Shown piece by piece: positions 1 through 5,798 of a stretch of DNA of 7,041 nt. The notes below the pieces were generated by a model. The model was not told the origin of the DNA. It did not search any database and saw only the letters and a program-made list of their open reading frames with translations. Source of the DNA: Sedimentisphaerales bacterium. Its GTDB lineage: Bacteria; Planctomycetota; Phycisphaerae; Sedimentisphaerales; SM23-30. The stretch is from assembly GCA_030640865.1 (NCBI GenBank), contig DAOWIP010000514.1, positions 1 to 7,041 on the forward strand, written 5' to 3'. The position numbers were made by a program, and so were the translations under genes. Each line of letters begins with the position of its first letter. Position 1 is the stretch's first letter.

Positions 1-25
1 AACATACGAAATCATCTGGCGTTAG

Positions 26-114
26 CGACGAGAAAAATCGTTCAGGGCCCCGGCTGGAAAATCTCCCCCCCCATGCCCCAAATTTGTCCAGCCGCCCAAA
101 CGATTTTTCTCTCG
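26..114. repeat. long inverted repeat, possible bidirectional terminator
   Basis: The outer arms GAGAAAAATCGTT (30-42) and AACGATTTTTCTC (99-111) are perfect 13-bp reverse complements. They extend by a further CGA/TCG across a single bulged C at 29. Inside, CGGCTGGA (51-58) pairs with TCCAGCCG (87-94), and the loop contains eight C in a row. A GC-rich inner stem flanked by an A-tract on one side and a T-tract on the other is symmetrical, as in bidirectional terminators, although the large loop and the 4-8 unpaired bases between stems are unusual. It could instead be a structured RNA or a small non-autonomous element. The inverted repeat is seen directly; the function is inferred. Confidence 0.6.
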
Positions 115-177
115 ATCTTGGCAGAATTTCAATTATTTTGGTATTTGTTATTGTTGCGCTTCAGATTGAAGTTTACG

Positions 178-217
178 GAGTATTTTTTCTCGGCCTTTCT
201 CGGTCTGACGATTGTCA
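178..217 (-). repeat. dispersed 3'-gap repeat, copy 1
   Basis: Read on the plus strand, this has GAGTATTTTTTCTCG (178-192) and CGATTGTCA (209-217). The same 15-mer and 9-mer recur in the same order at 5799-5828. The spacer here is 16 nt against 6 nt in the other copy, and both spacers share CCTT. The second block sits in a perfect short inverted repeat, CTGAC-GATT-GTCAG (205-218). It lies about 110 bp past the stop of the O-antigen-ligase-like gene; the other copy also follows a minus-strand gene. Confidence 0.6.
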
Positions 218-233
218 GTGAACGAATGATGAC

Positions 234-276
234 TTTACTTGCTTCTTAATACTGTTTTGCCTATCTTAACCCTAAC
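234..276 (-). repeat. 43-nt degenerate repeat, copy A
   Basis: On the minus strand this aligns without gaps to 3178-3136, with 31 of 43 bases identical and eight of the twelve differences being transitions. The core is GTYAAGATAGGYAAAAYAG (252-270 here), 16 of 19 identical. Both copies start about 30-50 bp past a stop codon of a minus-strand gene. The alignment was done by eye; no function is known to me. Confidence 0.5.
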
Positions 277-291
277 TTTTGGGACGATAAT

Positions 292-319
292 AAAAAAATG
301 GTACGATTTCATCGGCACC
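292..319 (-). terminator. intrinsic terminator of the O-antigen-ligase-like gene
   Basis: On the minus strand an eight-pair stem forms from GGTGCCGAT (319-311) and ATCGTACC (307-300), with one G-T pair, one bulged base and a GAA loop. It is followed after one A by seven T (298-292). The stem starts 8 nt after the stop codon at 328-330, the usual place for a Rho-independent terminator. Confidence 0.75.
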
Positions 320-327
320 CTACTTAA

Positions 328-2808
328 CTATTGTTTTAGTTGACGGACTTTGTGTTCGGTCCATCGGCGCAGTTCCGGTTTGAGCCGTGGTTGCAGTTCA
401 ATTTTGTCAGGATACATCCGCTGCTGCTGGTCGAGGAAGGCTTGTTCGCTTTGCAGAGCCTTCTCAAAAGCGGACAGTGCATCCCGCGGACGATCGGCTG
501 TCAGCAGCAGTCGGCCGTATTCGATGAGCATTTCCGATTTTGTGGGGTACCGCTCAAGAGCCATTGCGGCGCGTTCCAAAGCCTGGTTCAGCCATACTTT
601 ATCATCTGGATAACGCAGTGCCGCGGCCTGATATACTTCGCCAAGGCGGCGGTAATATTTGTAATTTGACTCATCACACATACCGGCGGTGTTCAAATAG
701 CTTATCGCGTTATTAAGAAGGTGATCTTCTCTCTGTCGCGTTCGATTCCAGCGAAGGAAATAAAGGCGGCCGAGGAAATAGTATCCATCAGGATTATCAC
801 GATATCTACTTATTGCCTGACGGGTATGTTGTTCAGACTGTTCCACACATTCATCATACCGGGATGATAAGAAGGCGTTTTGTGGTTGAGAGCCTGCGTA
901 TTGGTGAGCCTGGAGGGCATACGATTCGGCCTGTTTGAGATGGTATTGTTCGACGCAAACAGGGAATACAGTTTTATAAAACATAACGACCAGAAAAATA
1001 ATCAGGCCAATTGGAATTAAGATACGCAGGGGCATACTGATGTTGAGTTGTCGATCAATCCGCATAATATCGTTCCGCCTGCGCAGGGCAACAGCAACGG
1101 CGACCAAAGCGAAGAAACAAGAGCCGACGCCGGGCTGAAAGATGCCAAAGTCGATGGAGTTGTGCAGCAGGAATCCCAACAGACCACAGGATAAAATCAA
1201 CAGCGGGAGATTATGAGTATTTTTCTCACTTCCGGCGCGCAAAGCCGGCAGTGCTAATTGCAGCAGCACGAAAGCGATCAGCCAAAGTAAGGTCGGAACT
1301 ATAAATGAAATCAGGCACACGCTGTTTCTTTCTGTCCCACTCAGGCCGGTCAGGTCGCTGACAAGCAGTCGGACAACAACGATGCCAGTTGCTAACGCTA
1401 TGCCCCAGGCAATTGTACCCGGGGTTTTCGGAGGTGAACTTTGCAGTCTTTCAGCTTGCTCCGTGCCGATCGCTGTTTCCGCTGATTTATCATTCGTCGG
1501 ATCATTCGGATCATCAGCCACGGGTGCGACAAGGCGGCGGGCGACGGCCCAGAGACCCCAGCAAAAGCCGACTATTCCCAGCAGACCCCACTGGCTCCAC
1601 AGTGCCAGCCAGAAACAGTGTGGGTCCTTTACCACTTCCGGGGCGCCGGCGTCCATATAGCGTGGGTACCAGGTGCCGAAGTTGCCCGGTCCGACGCCGG
1701 CGAACCAGTGATCGGCGATCATCCCGCCGGTGGCTCGCCAGTATTGCCAGCGTATCCACATAGAATTGGTGGGCAAACGATCGAAGGCCAAGCCATAAGC
1801 AATGATAATGATGACTACCGCCAAAGCCAGAATCGAAACGGTGATCATAGTACCACGCCAATGTAAACGGAAGAAACGACGATTGTACCATAAAATCGCG
1901 AGCAGGACAAGACCGGCCAGCCAGGCACCGATGCCGCCTTTGCTCTGGGTAATGAACAGGCCGACTGTTTGTATGATCATCGCCAAAGCGCCTACGATAA
2001 TTGAAAGGGCCAATGGGCCGGCGATAGTGTATTTCGGAGCCGGCGGCGAGGCGATGTTATTGCTTCGGCTTTTGCGGACAGCACTAAATTGCCTGGGGTT
2101 ATTGTCGAGGGATGATTTGCCGCGGCAGAACAACAAAGCCAATGTCGCCATACTTGAGAGGATTAAAAATGAAGCGGCGGTATTGCTGATGGCGAAATAG
2201 CCGCCGACGTCGCGGCTTTGAAGACGATTGATAAATTGCTGCGCCTGATAAGTGCCCGGCTCAAGCTGTTGGCGATCCAAAAACGGCTTTGGGTCCCGCT
2301 CAAACATCTCGACGGTCATAGGTATCTCGTAATGATACTGTTCCCAGCAACGATAGGCGAAAGTGACGCCGGTGGCCGCGATAACGCAGAGCAGCAGCCG
2401 CTGTTTCCATGGACTGTTGAGCAGTTGCACCAGCAGTACGGCCAGGACCAATTGCGCGGTAAGGACAAAACCGGTAATTTCAGCGGTATGCCGGTTACTC
2501 GTGTCTTTGCCGGTCAATCCTCCAGCAATAAGCAACAAGGCTGGAATAACCAGCATGGTCTTTCGCCAGGTGAAACAGCCACAGGCAATGTGGATCGCGA
2601 ACCATAGGGCGGCGGCAACGATAATAATGGCGGAAAGGATCATCGTCGCAGGAATCTCCGCTGCGCCAATGTTAGGGGTGGGAAGCGGCCCGGCAACCCG
2701 CAAGGCGGTCCCGAATGACTCGTTGATCTGACAGCGTGCCGCAACCAACAGACAGCAGAAAAACAACAGGATATTATCCGTAATTTGGACCAGCCGGGTT
2801 TTGTTCAT
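328..2808 (-). CDS. O-antigen ligase-like membrane protein with C-terminal TPR region
   Basis: This 826-residue protein begins with about 14 hydrophobic segments (residues ~10-612) and ends in a soluble helical tail. It carries hallmarks of the Wzy_C/O-antigen ligase family: TQSKGG at 287-292, GVGPGNF at 371-377, a His at 397 (KDPHCFWLALW) in the following loop, and HNSIDFGIF at 549-557. Family members move or polymerise lipid-linked glycans on the outer face of the inner membrane; the exact substrate cannot be read from sequence. A hydrophilic loop lies at ~427-465. Residues ~674-787 look like TPR-type helix pairs (PDGYYFLGRLYF, RDALSAFEKAL), probably a protein-protein arm. I chose ATG 2808 over an in-frame GTG at 2875-2877: the added 23 residues look non-coding, and a TATAAT box lies between the two. 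No glycosyltransferase genes are adjacent, so ligase, polymerase and protein O-oligosaccharyltransferase all remain possible. Confidence 0.85.
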   Translation of the reverse strand: MNKTRLVQITDNILLFFCCLLVAARCQINESFGTALRVAGPLPTPNIGAAEIPATMILSAIIIVAAALWFAIHIACGCFTWRKTMLVIPALLLIAGGLTGKDTSNRHTAEITGFVLTAQLVLAVLLVQLLNSPWKQRLLLCVIAATGVTFAYRCWEQYHYEIPMTVEMFERDPKPFLDRQQLEPGTYQAQQFINRLQSRDVGGYFAISNTAASFLILSSMATLALLFCRGKSSLDNNPRQFSAVRKSRSNNIASPPAPKYTIAGPLALSIIVGALAMIIQTVGLFITQSKGGIGAWLAGLVLLAILWYNRRFFRLHWRGTMITVSILALAVVIIIIAYGLAFDRLPTNSMWIRWQYWRATGGMIADHWFAGVGPGNFGTWYPRYMDAGAPEVVKDPHCFWLALWSQWGLLGIVGFCWGLWAVARRLVAPVADDPNDPTNDKSAETAIGTEQAERLQSSPPKTPGTIAWGIALATGIVVVRLLVSDLTGLSGTERNSVCLISFIVPTLLWLIAFVLLQLALPALRAGSEKNTHNLPLLILSCGLLGFLLHNSIDFGIFQPGVGSCFFALVAVAVALRRRNDIMRIDRQLNISMPLRILIPIGLIIFLVVMFYKTVFPVCVEQYHLKQAESYALQAHQYAGSQPQNAFLSSRYDECVEQSEQHTRQAISRYRDNPDGYYFLGRLYFLRWNRTRQREDHLLNNAISYLNTAGMCDESNYKYYRRLGEVYQAAALRYPDDKVWLNQALERAAMALERYPTKSEMLIEYGRLLLTADRPRDALSAFEKALQSEQAFLDQQQRMYPDKIELQPRLKPELRRWTEHKVRQLKQ

Positions 2809-2817
2809 ATGTTGGTG

Positions 2818-2823
2818 ATTATA
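2818..2823 (-). promoter_or_regulatory. TATAAT -10 box just before the O-antigen-ligase-like gene
   Basis: A perfect TATAAT on the minus strand ends 9 bp before ATG 2808, which would put the transcript start 2-3 nt ahead of the start codon. No Shine-Dalgarno sequence precedes the ATG, as expected for a nearly leaderless message. No good -35 is visible 16-18 bp upstream, so the call rests on the -10 and its placement. Confidence 0.4.
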
Positions 2824-2843
2824 ATTCAGGAAATACCTTGGAG

Positions 2844-2852
2844 TTATCCACA
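2844..2852 (+). promoter_or_regulatory. perfect DnaA box
   Basis: TTATCCACA matches the consensus DnaA box TTATNCACA exactly. It lies 36 bp upstream of the preferred start of the O-antigen-ligase-like gene and just upstream of its putative -10 box, where bound DnaA could affect transcription. Confidence 0.5.
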
Positions 2853-3075
2853 AACCGATTCCGGCACCCCAGACCACAAATGGTCGATTTGACCGATTTG
2901 GTTTTCATAACAACATTCAATTTATACTAAAATCACGGGAATTCGCGGATTGGCGATATTTCGGCTTATTACTGTCTGCATAAGCAGTTACAACATAGAC
3001 TGATTTTATTATTTACCCTGTTCTTAAGCGTTTCGTGGGTTGAATTATTGAAAACAGCATATACATCCGGTATTT

Positions 3076-3095
3076 TTACGCACAATTTATCCACA
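3076..3095 (+). promoter_or_regulatory. tandem DnaA boxes, one perfect and one near-perfect
   Basis: TTACGCACA (3076-3084) has one mismatch to TTATNCACA. It is followed after 2 bp by the perfect box TTATCCACA (3087-3095). The boxes have the same orientation with starts 11 bp apart, one helical turn, as in cooperative DnaA arrays. A third, perfect box in the same orientation is at 2844. Confidence 0.5.
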
Positions 3096-3135
3096 ATTTC
3101 ACCATAGGCAATCTTGTCGGTTGGTGGTGGGTAAA

Positions 3136-3178
3136 TTTTCTTACCTCTTCACTCTATTTTACCTATCTTGACGCCAGC
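3136..3178 (-). repeat. 43-nt degenerate repeat, copy B
   Basis: This is the partner of the repeat at 234-276, 31 of 43 identical on the minus strand without gaps, with the core at 3154-3172. It begins about 33 bp past the stop of the FHA-GAF gene and partly overlaps the palindrome at 3168-3183. It also contains most of a short hairpin, GGTAA-N6-TTACC (3130-3145). Confidence 0.5.
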
Positions 3179-3183
3179 GTCAA
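3168..3183. repeat. 16-bp inverted repeat after the FHA-GAF gene
   Basis: TTGACGC-CA-GCGTCAA has perfect 7-bp arms and lies 27 bp past the stop at 3211. In RNA it would be a 6-bp stem with a 4-nt loop. No T-run follows on the minus strand, so it is a poor intrinsic terminator and could be a protein-binding site. Similar but shorter inverted repeats (YTGRC-GATT-GTCAR) occur at 205-218 and 5816-5829, also past gene ends. Confidence 0.5.
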
Positions 3184-3210
3184 AAGTTAAGCTCGACCGT
3201 ATAGTATAAA

Positions 3211-4104
3211 TCACGCAATGTGCTCCACGAGGGCGGCAACGTATATGCTCAGCAAGGTAAGATAATCCATATCCTGGCGGTTGAACGCTTCCTGGTCGAT
3301 GCCGTTGTTGATGTAAATGACGCCAAAGACGCCGACAGGTGAGAAGATGGGAGCGGCCATGGCGGATTTTATCCGGGCCAGCCCGGCAGCCTTGCTGTCA
3401 CCTGTATCAAAGTAATCGGCAAAATTGGGCAGGAGGATGTAATTTTCATTCTTCAGGGCCTGTTTGATGATGTTTTTGCCCAGTAAGGCATCGAGGGAAA
3501 CTTGTTCGCCATTGCGATTTCGGCCACAGTAACAGGTGAGCGGACCACTGGTCATTTCACGCAGACCTCCCCAAACGTTATAAGCTGTGAATTGTTCTAT
3601 CAGGATTTTTGTCAGTTCGGTCAGCAGTTGTTCCTGATCGTCTTTTTTCGACAGTGCCAGGACGAATTGGTAGAAATCATGCAGTCGCCGAGAACTGATA
3701 TGAAGAGGTTTACTGTCCTTACGGGCGGTTTCAAAGATAGTAGGAATTTCGACTCTGGAATCGATGATGGTATCTTCCAAATCGAGCGGTGTGCTGTGGG
3801 GGTGTAGGTCGCTTTCCGGCTCGAAATGGACTTCAAGAGCGAAATCGGCTACGCCAACGGTATCGCCCTCGTGAAGCGGCATCTTGGAAATGGGCCGCCC
3901 GTTAAGGGTTGTACAATTGGAAGATTCGAGGTCCTGGATCATCCAGATACCGTCGTTGGTGGTGTAAATCACGGCGTGTTGGCGAGATACGTTCCGGTCC
4001 GGCAGATAGACCCTGCATTTAGAGAGTCGGCCAATATAGATGGGACCGTCCGTAAAGTGCATATCATGCAAAAGCGAAAAACCGCGTTTAACCAGCAGTC
4101 TCAT
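3211..4104 (-). CDS. FHA-GAF domain signalling protein
   Basis: This 297-residue soluble protein has an FHA domain at residues ~1-93, with GR at 25-26, SRQH at 40-43 and NG at 68-69. FHA domains bind phosphothreonine peptides, so a Ser/Thr kinase partner is likely but is not in this window. The usual SxNGT segment reads SSNCT (61-65), with Cys for Gly. After an acidic Ser/Thr-rich linker (~94-135, with DLEDTIID) comes a GAF domain (~140-297; note AMAAPIF and GVIYI). GAF domains bind small ligands or dimerise. There is no kinase, cyclase, phosphatase or DNA-binding domain after it, so it may act as an adaptor. The start is well supported: AGGAG lies 10 nt upstream, and a good promoter sits about 90-120 bp upstream. 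Domain calls are firm; pathway and ligand are unknown. Confidence 0.9.
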   Translation of the reverse strand: MRLLVKRGFSLLHDMHFTDGPIYIGRLSKCRVYLPDRNVSRQHAVIYTTNDGIWMIQDLESSNCTTLNGRPISKMPLHEGDTVGVADFALEVHFEPESDLHPHSTPLDLEDTIIDSRVEIPTIFETARKDSKPLHISSRRLHDFYQFVLALSKKDDQEQLLTELTKILIEQFTAYNVWGGLREMTSGPLTCYCGRNRNGEQVSLDALLGKNIIKQALKNENYILLPNFADYFDTGDSKAAGLARIKSAMAAPIFSPVGVFGVIYINNGIDQEAFNRQDMDYLTLLSIYVAALVEHIA

Positions 4105-4114
4105 AGTATGTTTT

Positions 4115-4119
4115 CTCCT
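4115..4119 (-). promoter_or_regulatory. Shine-Dalgarno of the FHA-GAF gene
   Basis: AGGAG on the minus strand lies 10 nt upstream of ATG 4104. It is the only clear Shine-Dalgarno sequence among the five visible gene starts, and it goes with a predicted leader of about 85 nt. Confidence 0.7.
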
Positions 4120-4171
4120 GGGCCGAGAAAAAGTGCCTCGTAACAGTAATCGAAATGGTTTTCATTAACCG

Positions 4172-4185
4172 GAGTATTAATACTC
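4172..4185. promoter_or_regulatory. 14-bp perfect palindrome at the FHA-GAF promoter start point
   Basis: GAGTATTAATACTC is a perfect palindrome whose first base lies 12 bp past the -10 box, so it covers or directly follows the expected transcript start. That is the position of a repressor operator. Two copies of TTACTGTWA (minus strand 4216-4208 and 4149-4141) flank it, one inside the promoter spacer. The palindrome is seen directly; the operator role is inferred. Confidence 0.5.
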
Positions 4186-4196
4186 TATACTTATAT

Positions 4197-4225
4197 AATA
4201 TAACTCATTACAGTAACAGAGTCAA
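4197..4225 (-). promoter_or_regulatory. sigma70-type promoter of the FHA-GAF gene
   Basis: On the minus strand TTGACT (4225-4220) and TATATT (4202-4197) are separated by exactly 17 bp, five of six matches to each consensus hexamer. Transcription would start near 4190, giving a leader of about 85 nt before ATG 4104. This is the best-formed promoter in the window. Confidence 0.65.
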
Positions 4226-4272
4226 TAGTGTGTATGTATGACACCAATGAAAAACATCTGTCTGCCTACGGC

Positions 4273-4295
4273 AAAAAAGCGGCATACGGCATGCC
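4273..4295 (-). terminator. intrinsic terminator after the small membrane gene
   Basis: On the minus strand GGCAT (4295-4291) pairs with ATGCC (4285-4281) around loop GCCGT, followed by GC and then six T (4278-4273). It starts 4 nt past the stop codon at 4300-4302. The stem is only 5 bp but GC-rich and well placed, closing the CNNM/small membrane protein unit. Confidence 0.6.
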
Positions 4296-4299
4296 AGGA

Positions 4300-4677
4300 T
4301 TACCAGGGGCAGAGGTTAAAGATATTGGGGATATAGTCGAGTTTATGGCCCCAGATGTTATACCAGGCAGCCCAAAAAGAGATAATAGTAACAGTGATAA
4401 AGATATATGGTGCCCACTTACGCAGATATAGCCCGATGATCAAACCAACGGCAGCCTTGCCGAGAAAGGCCGACAGAGGCCCCAAATAAGGGCCCAGGAA
4501 GTGGGAGACCAGGCGAATGACGGGATGGAGTTCAGCCTCCGGACCTTGGTATTGCATGAAATAGCTGGTACTGGCGGCGTCGCAGAACAGGGCTATGGTA
4601 AAGAAGATGATAAACCAGCGATTCGCCTGCCAGAAGCCGGGAAGGTTATGTTTTAACTTTGTTACGATTATAACCAT
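4300..4677 (-). CDS. small membrane protein, DUF5658-like
   Basis: This 125-residue protein has three predicted membrane helices (~21-38, 62-86 and 90-108). An FCDAAST motif (31-37) ends the first helix, and AELHPVIR (48-55) lies in the loop after it. This arrangement, an Asp and Ser/Thr in the first helix followed by an acidic residue and x-P in the loop, resembles the DUF5658 family of unknown function, but the resemblance is from memory and not tested. ATG 4677 is the only sensible start. It lies 13 bp past the CNNM stop, so the two are probably co-transcribed, and an intrinsic terminator follows. No Shine-Dalgarno is visible, so translational coupling to the upstream gene is possible. The reading frame stays open far upstream into the CNNM gene, which is chance overlap. 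Confidence 0.7.
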   Translation of the reverse strand: MVIIVTKLKHNLPGFWQANRWFIIFFTIALFCDAASTSYFMQYQGPEAELHPVIRLVSHFLGPYLGPLSAFLGKAAVGLIIGLYLRKWAPYIFITVTIISFWAAWYNIWGHKLDYIPNIFNLCPW

Positions 4678-4690
4678 AATACGGACATTT

Positions 4691-5728
4691 TCAAAATTCG
4701 TGTTGTTGTTTGCGTTTTTCCCACTGTTGCAGTGCCCATTTGCGCATATCCTCGACAGTATCGAATTCATCGACGATTTCAACGCCCAATAAGGTTTCGA
4801 TGGCGTCTTCCAAAGTAATAATGCCGGCAGTGCCGCCGTGCTCGTCCACAACGAGAAATATATGCTCACGGCGTTTAATAAATTCGTCCATGGTAGCAGC
4901 GACGGATTTAGTGTCAGGAATGGCGTGAATAGGCGAGGTGGTTGCGGCGAGGGTGAGATGGCCTTTGCCGTCGGCAAGCAACTGCATAAGTTTGTAGCGG
5001 AGGACCAGGCCGGTAATGTCGTCATAGTCCCGGCCATAAACAGGGATGCGACTGAAACGAACAGGATTATGTTTTTCAAGGGCTTCGGCGACGGTTTTGT
5101 TTTTCTGGAAGGCAAGCATGACCCGACGGGGAGTAAGGATGTCCTTGACCCTTATATTACGCAGGCGAAGCATGTTCTGTATAATAAGGCTTTCCTGTGT
5201 ATGCAGGATTCCGTCGGTCTGTCCGATCTGGATGGCGGCCATCATCTCATCGCGTGATAGTCCGGCGTGGCTGCGGCGCGGAGAAATAAGACCGGAGATG
5301 AATTCGAGTAATAAGACCAGAGGCAAGAGCAGCTTGATCAGGGCCAATATCACGTACCCAGAGGCGGGAGCGAGACGGCGCCAATGTGCCGCGCCGAGCG
5401 TTTTGGGGATAATCTCAGAACAGATCAGAATCAACAAGGTGAGCAAACCCGATGCGACGGCTACGTACCTGCTGCCCCATAAATACAGCGCCTGGGCACC
5501 GACACCAGCGGCCCCAACCGTGTTAGCGACCGTATTCAGTGTCAGGATGGCGGCAAGAGGGCGGTCTATGCGTTCCTTTAATCTTTTCAGTACGGCGCCA
5601 CTGGGCGGATGTTCCTTTTGGCGATTGCCGATATAAGCAGGTGTAACACTAAGGATAACTGATTCGAGCAGCGAACAAAGAAATGAAACACCCAAAGCCA
5701 ATGCAAAATATATTATTAAGGCGGTCAT
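4691..5728 (-). CDS. CNNM transmembrane domain protein with paired CBS domains
   Basis: This 345-residue protein belongs to the CNNM/CorC (HlyC/CorC, 'hemolysin') family, whose members are linked to Mg2+ or other cation efflux. The CNNM (DUF21) membrane domain covers ~1-150, with SLLES at 19-23, LNTVANT at 64-70 and SEIIPKT at 104-110. An acidic helical linker follows (LSRDEMMAAI, ~157-166). The CBS pair starts at DILTPRR (196-202), continues with RIPVYGRDYDDITG (227-240), and ends with VVDEHGGTAGIITLEDAIE (293-311). CBS pairs usually bind ATP or other adenosyl ligands. The protein stops about 30 residues after the second CBS, so the C-terminal CorC_HlyC domain of many homologues is absent; no frameshift is visible. 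ATG 5728 lacks a Shine-Dalgarno but has TATAAT 11 bp upstream. The family call is firm; the transported ion is not known. Confidence 0.9.
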   Translation of the reverse strand: MTALIIYFALALGVSFLCSLLESVILSVTPAYIGNRQKEHPPSGAVLKRLKERIDRPLAAILTLNTVANTVGAAGVGAQALYLWGSRYVAVASGLLTLLILICSEIIPKTLGAAHWRRLAPASGYVILALIKLLLPLVLLLEFISGLISPRRSHAGLSRDEMMAAIQIGQTDGILHTQESLIIQNMLRLRNIRVKDILTPRRVMLAFQKNKTVAEALEKHNPVRFSRIPVYGRDYDDITGLVLRYKLMQLLADGKGHLTLAATTSPIHAIPDTKSVAATMDEFIKRREHIFLVVDEHGGTAGIITLEDAIETLLGVEIVDEFDTVEDMRKWALQQWEKRKQQHEF

Positions 5729-5739
5729 TATTTCAGTAG

Positions 5740-5745
5740 ATTATA
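5740..5745 (-). promoter_or_regulatory. TATAAT -10 box just before the CNNM gene
   Basis: A perfect TATAAT on the minus strand ends 11 bp before ATG 5728, predicting a leader of about 4-5 nt. It overlaps an inverted repeat ATACCC-ATA-GGGTAT (5743-5757), a possible operator. The -35 region is poor (TATTTT at 17 bp), but an A/T tract at 5761-5780 could act as an UP element. Confidence 0.45.
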
Positions 5746-5798
5746 CCCATAGGGTATGAGTAAAAATAAAAAAAAGTAAAATTCTCCACCCCGAAAAA

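Larger units (their letters stand above)
1..327. other. gene-free 3' flank
   Basis: This stretch lies beyond the stop of the O-antigen-ligase-like gene, and I see no convincing gene in it. Two plus-strand frames are open from the window edge (to 249 and to 221), but neither has a start with a ribosome site, and their translations are low-complexity, rich in Leu and Phe from T-rich DNA. It holds an intrinsic terminator (292-319), a 43-nt repeat related to one near 3136, a repeat shared with 5799-5828, and a long inverted repeat at 26-114. A run of eight C lies in the loop of the inverted repeat (65-72). Confidence 0.6.
2809..3210. other. 402-bp gene-free region with DnaA boxes
   Basis: This AT-rich gap lies between the FHA-GAF and O-antigen-ligase-like genes. 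It contains two perfect DnaA boxes, a third with one mismatch, the -10 box of the downstream gene, copy B of a 43-nt repeat, and palindromes near its right end. Only very short open frames are present (up to 29 codons, 2908-2819 minus), none with a ribosome site. Confidence 0.6.

Noticed and set aside
1..249. Open plus-strand frames entering from the left edge
   Set aside because: Two overlapping frames are open at once, neither resembles a protein family, and the long inverted repeat runs through both. A partial gene cannot be fully excluded without sequence to the left.
1514..1891. 125-codon minus-strand frame inside the O-antigen-ligase-like gene
   Set aside because: It is the same strand in another frame, overlapping the conserved ligase motifs of the real gene.
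2809..2877. GTG start at 2877 for the O-antigen-ligase-like gene
   Set aside because: It has no ribosome site, the added 23 residues look non-coding, and a perfect DnaA box and a TATAAT box lie inside the stretch.
2819..2908. 29-codon minus-strand reading frame beginning MKTKSVKS
   Set aside because: No ribosome site and no support beyond an ATG and a stop; it overlaps the DnaA box and the -10 box.
4228..4431. 67-codon plus-strand frame
   Set aside because: It runs through the terminator and antisense to the small membrane gene, with no ribosome site or recognisable product.
4678..5115. N-terminal extension of the small membrane protein to 271 residues
   Set aside because: The extra part is an out-of-frame reading of the CNNM gene. 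The membrane protein begins naturally at ATG 4677 just past the CNNM stop.
5046..5636. 196-codon open frame on the plus strand
   Set aside because: Antisense to the CNNM gene, whose domain motifs are unmistakable; the plus-strand translation is Arg/Ser-rich without motifs.
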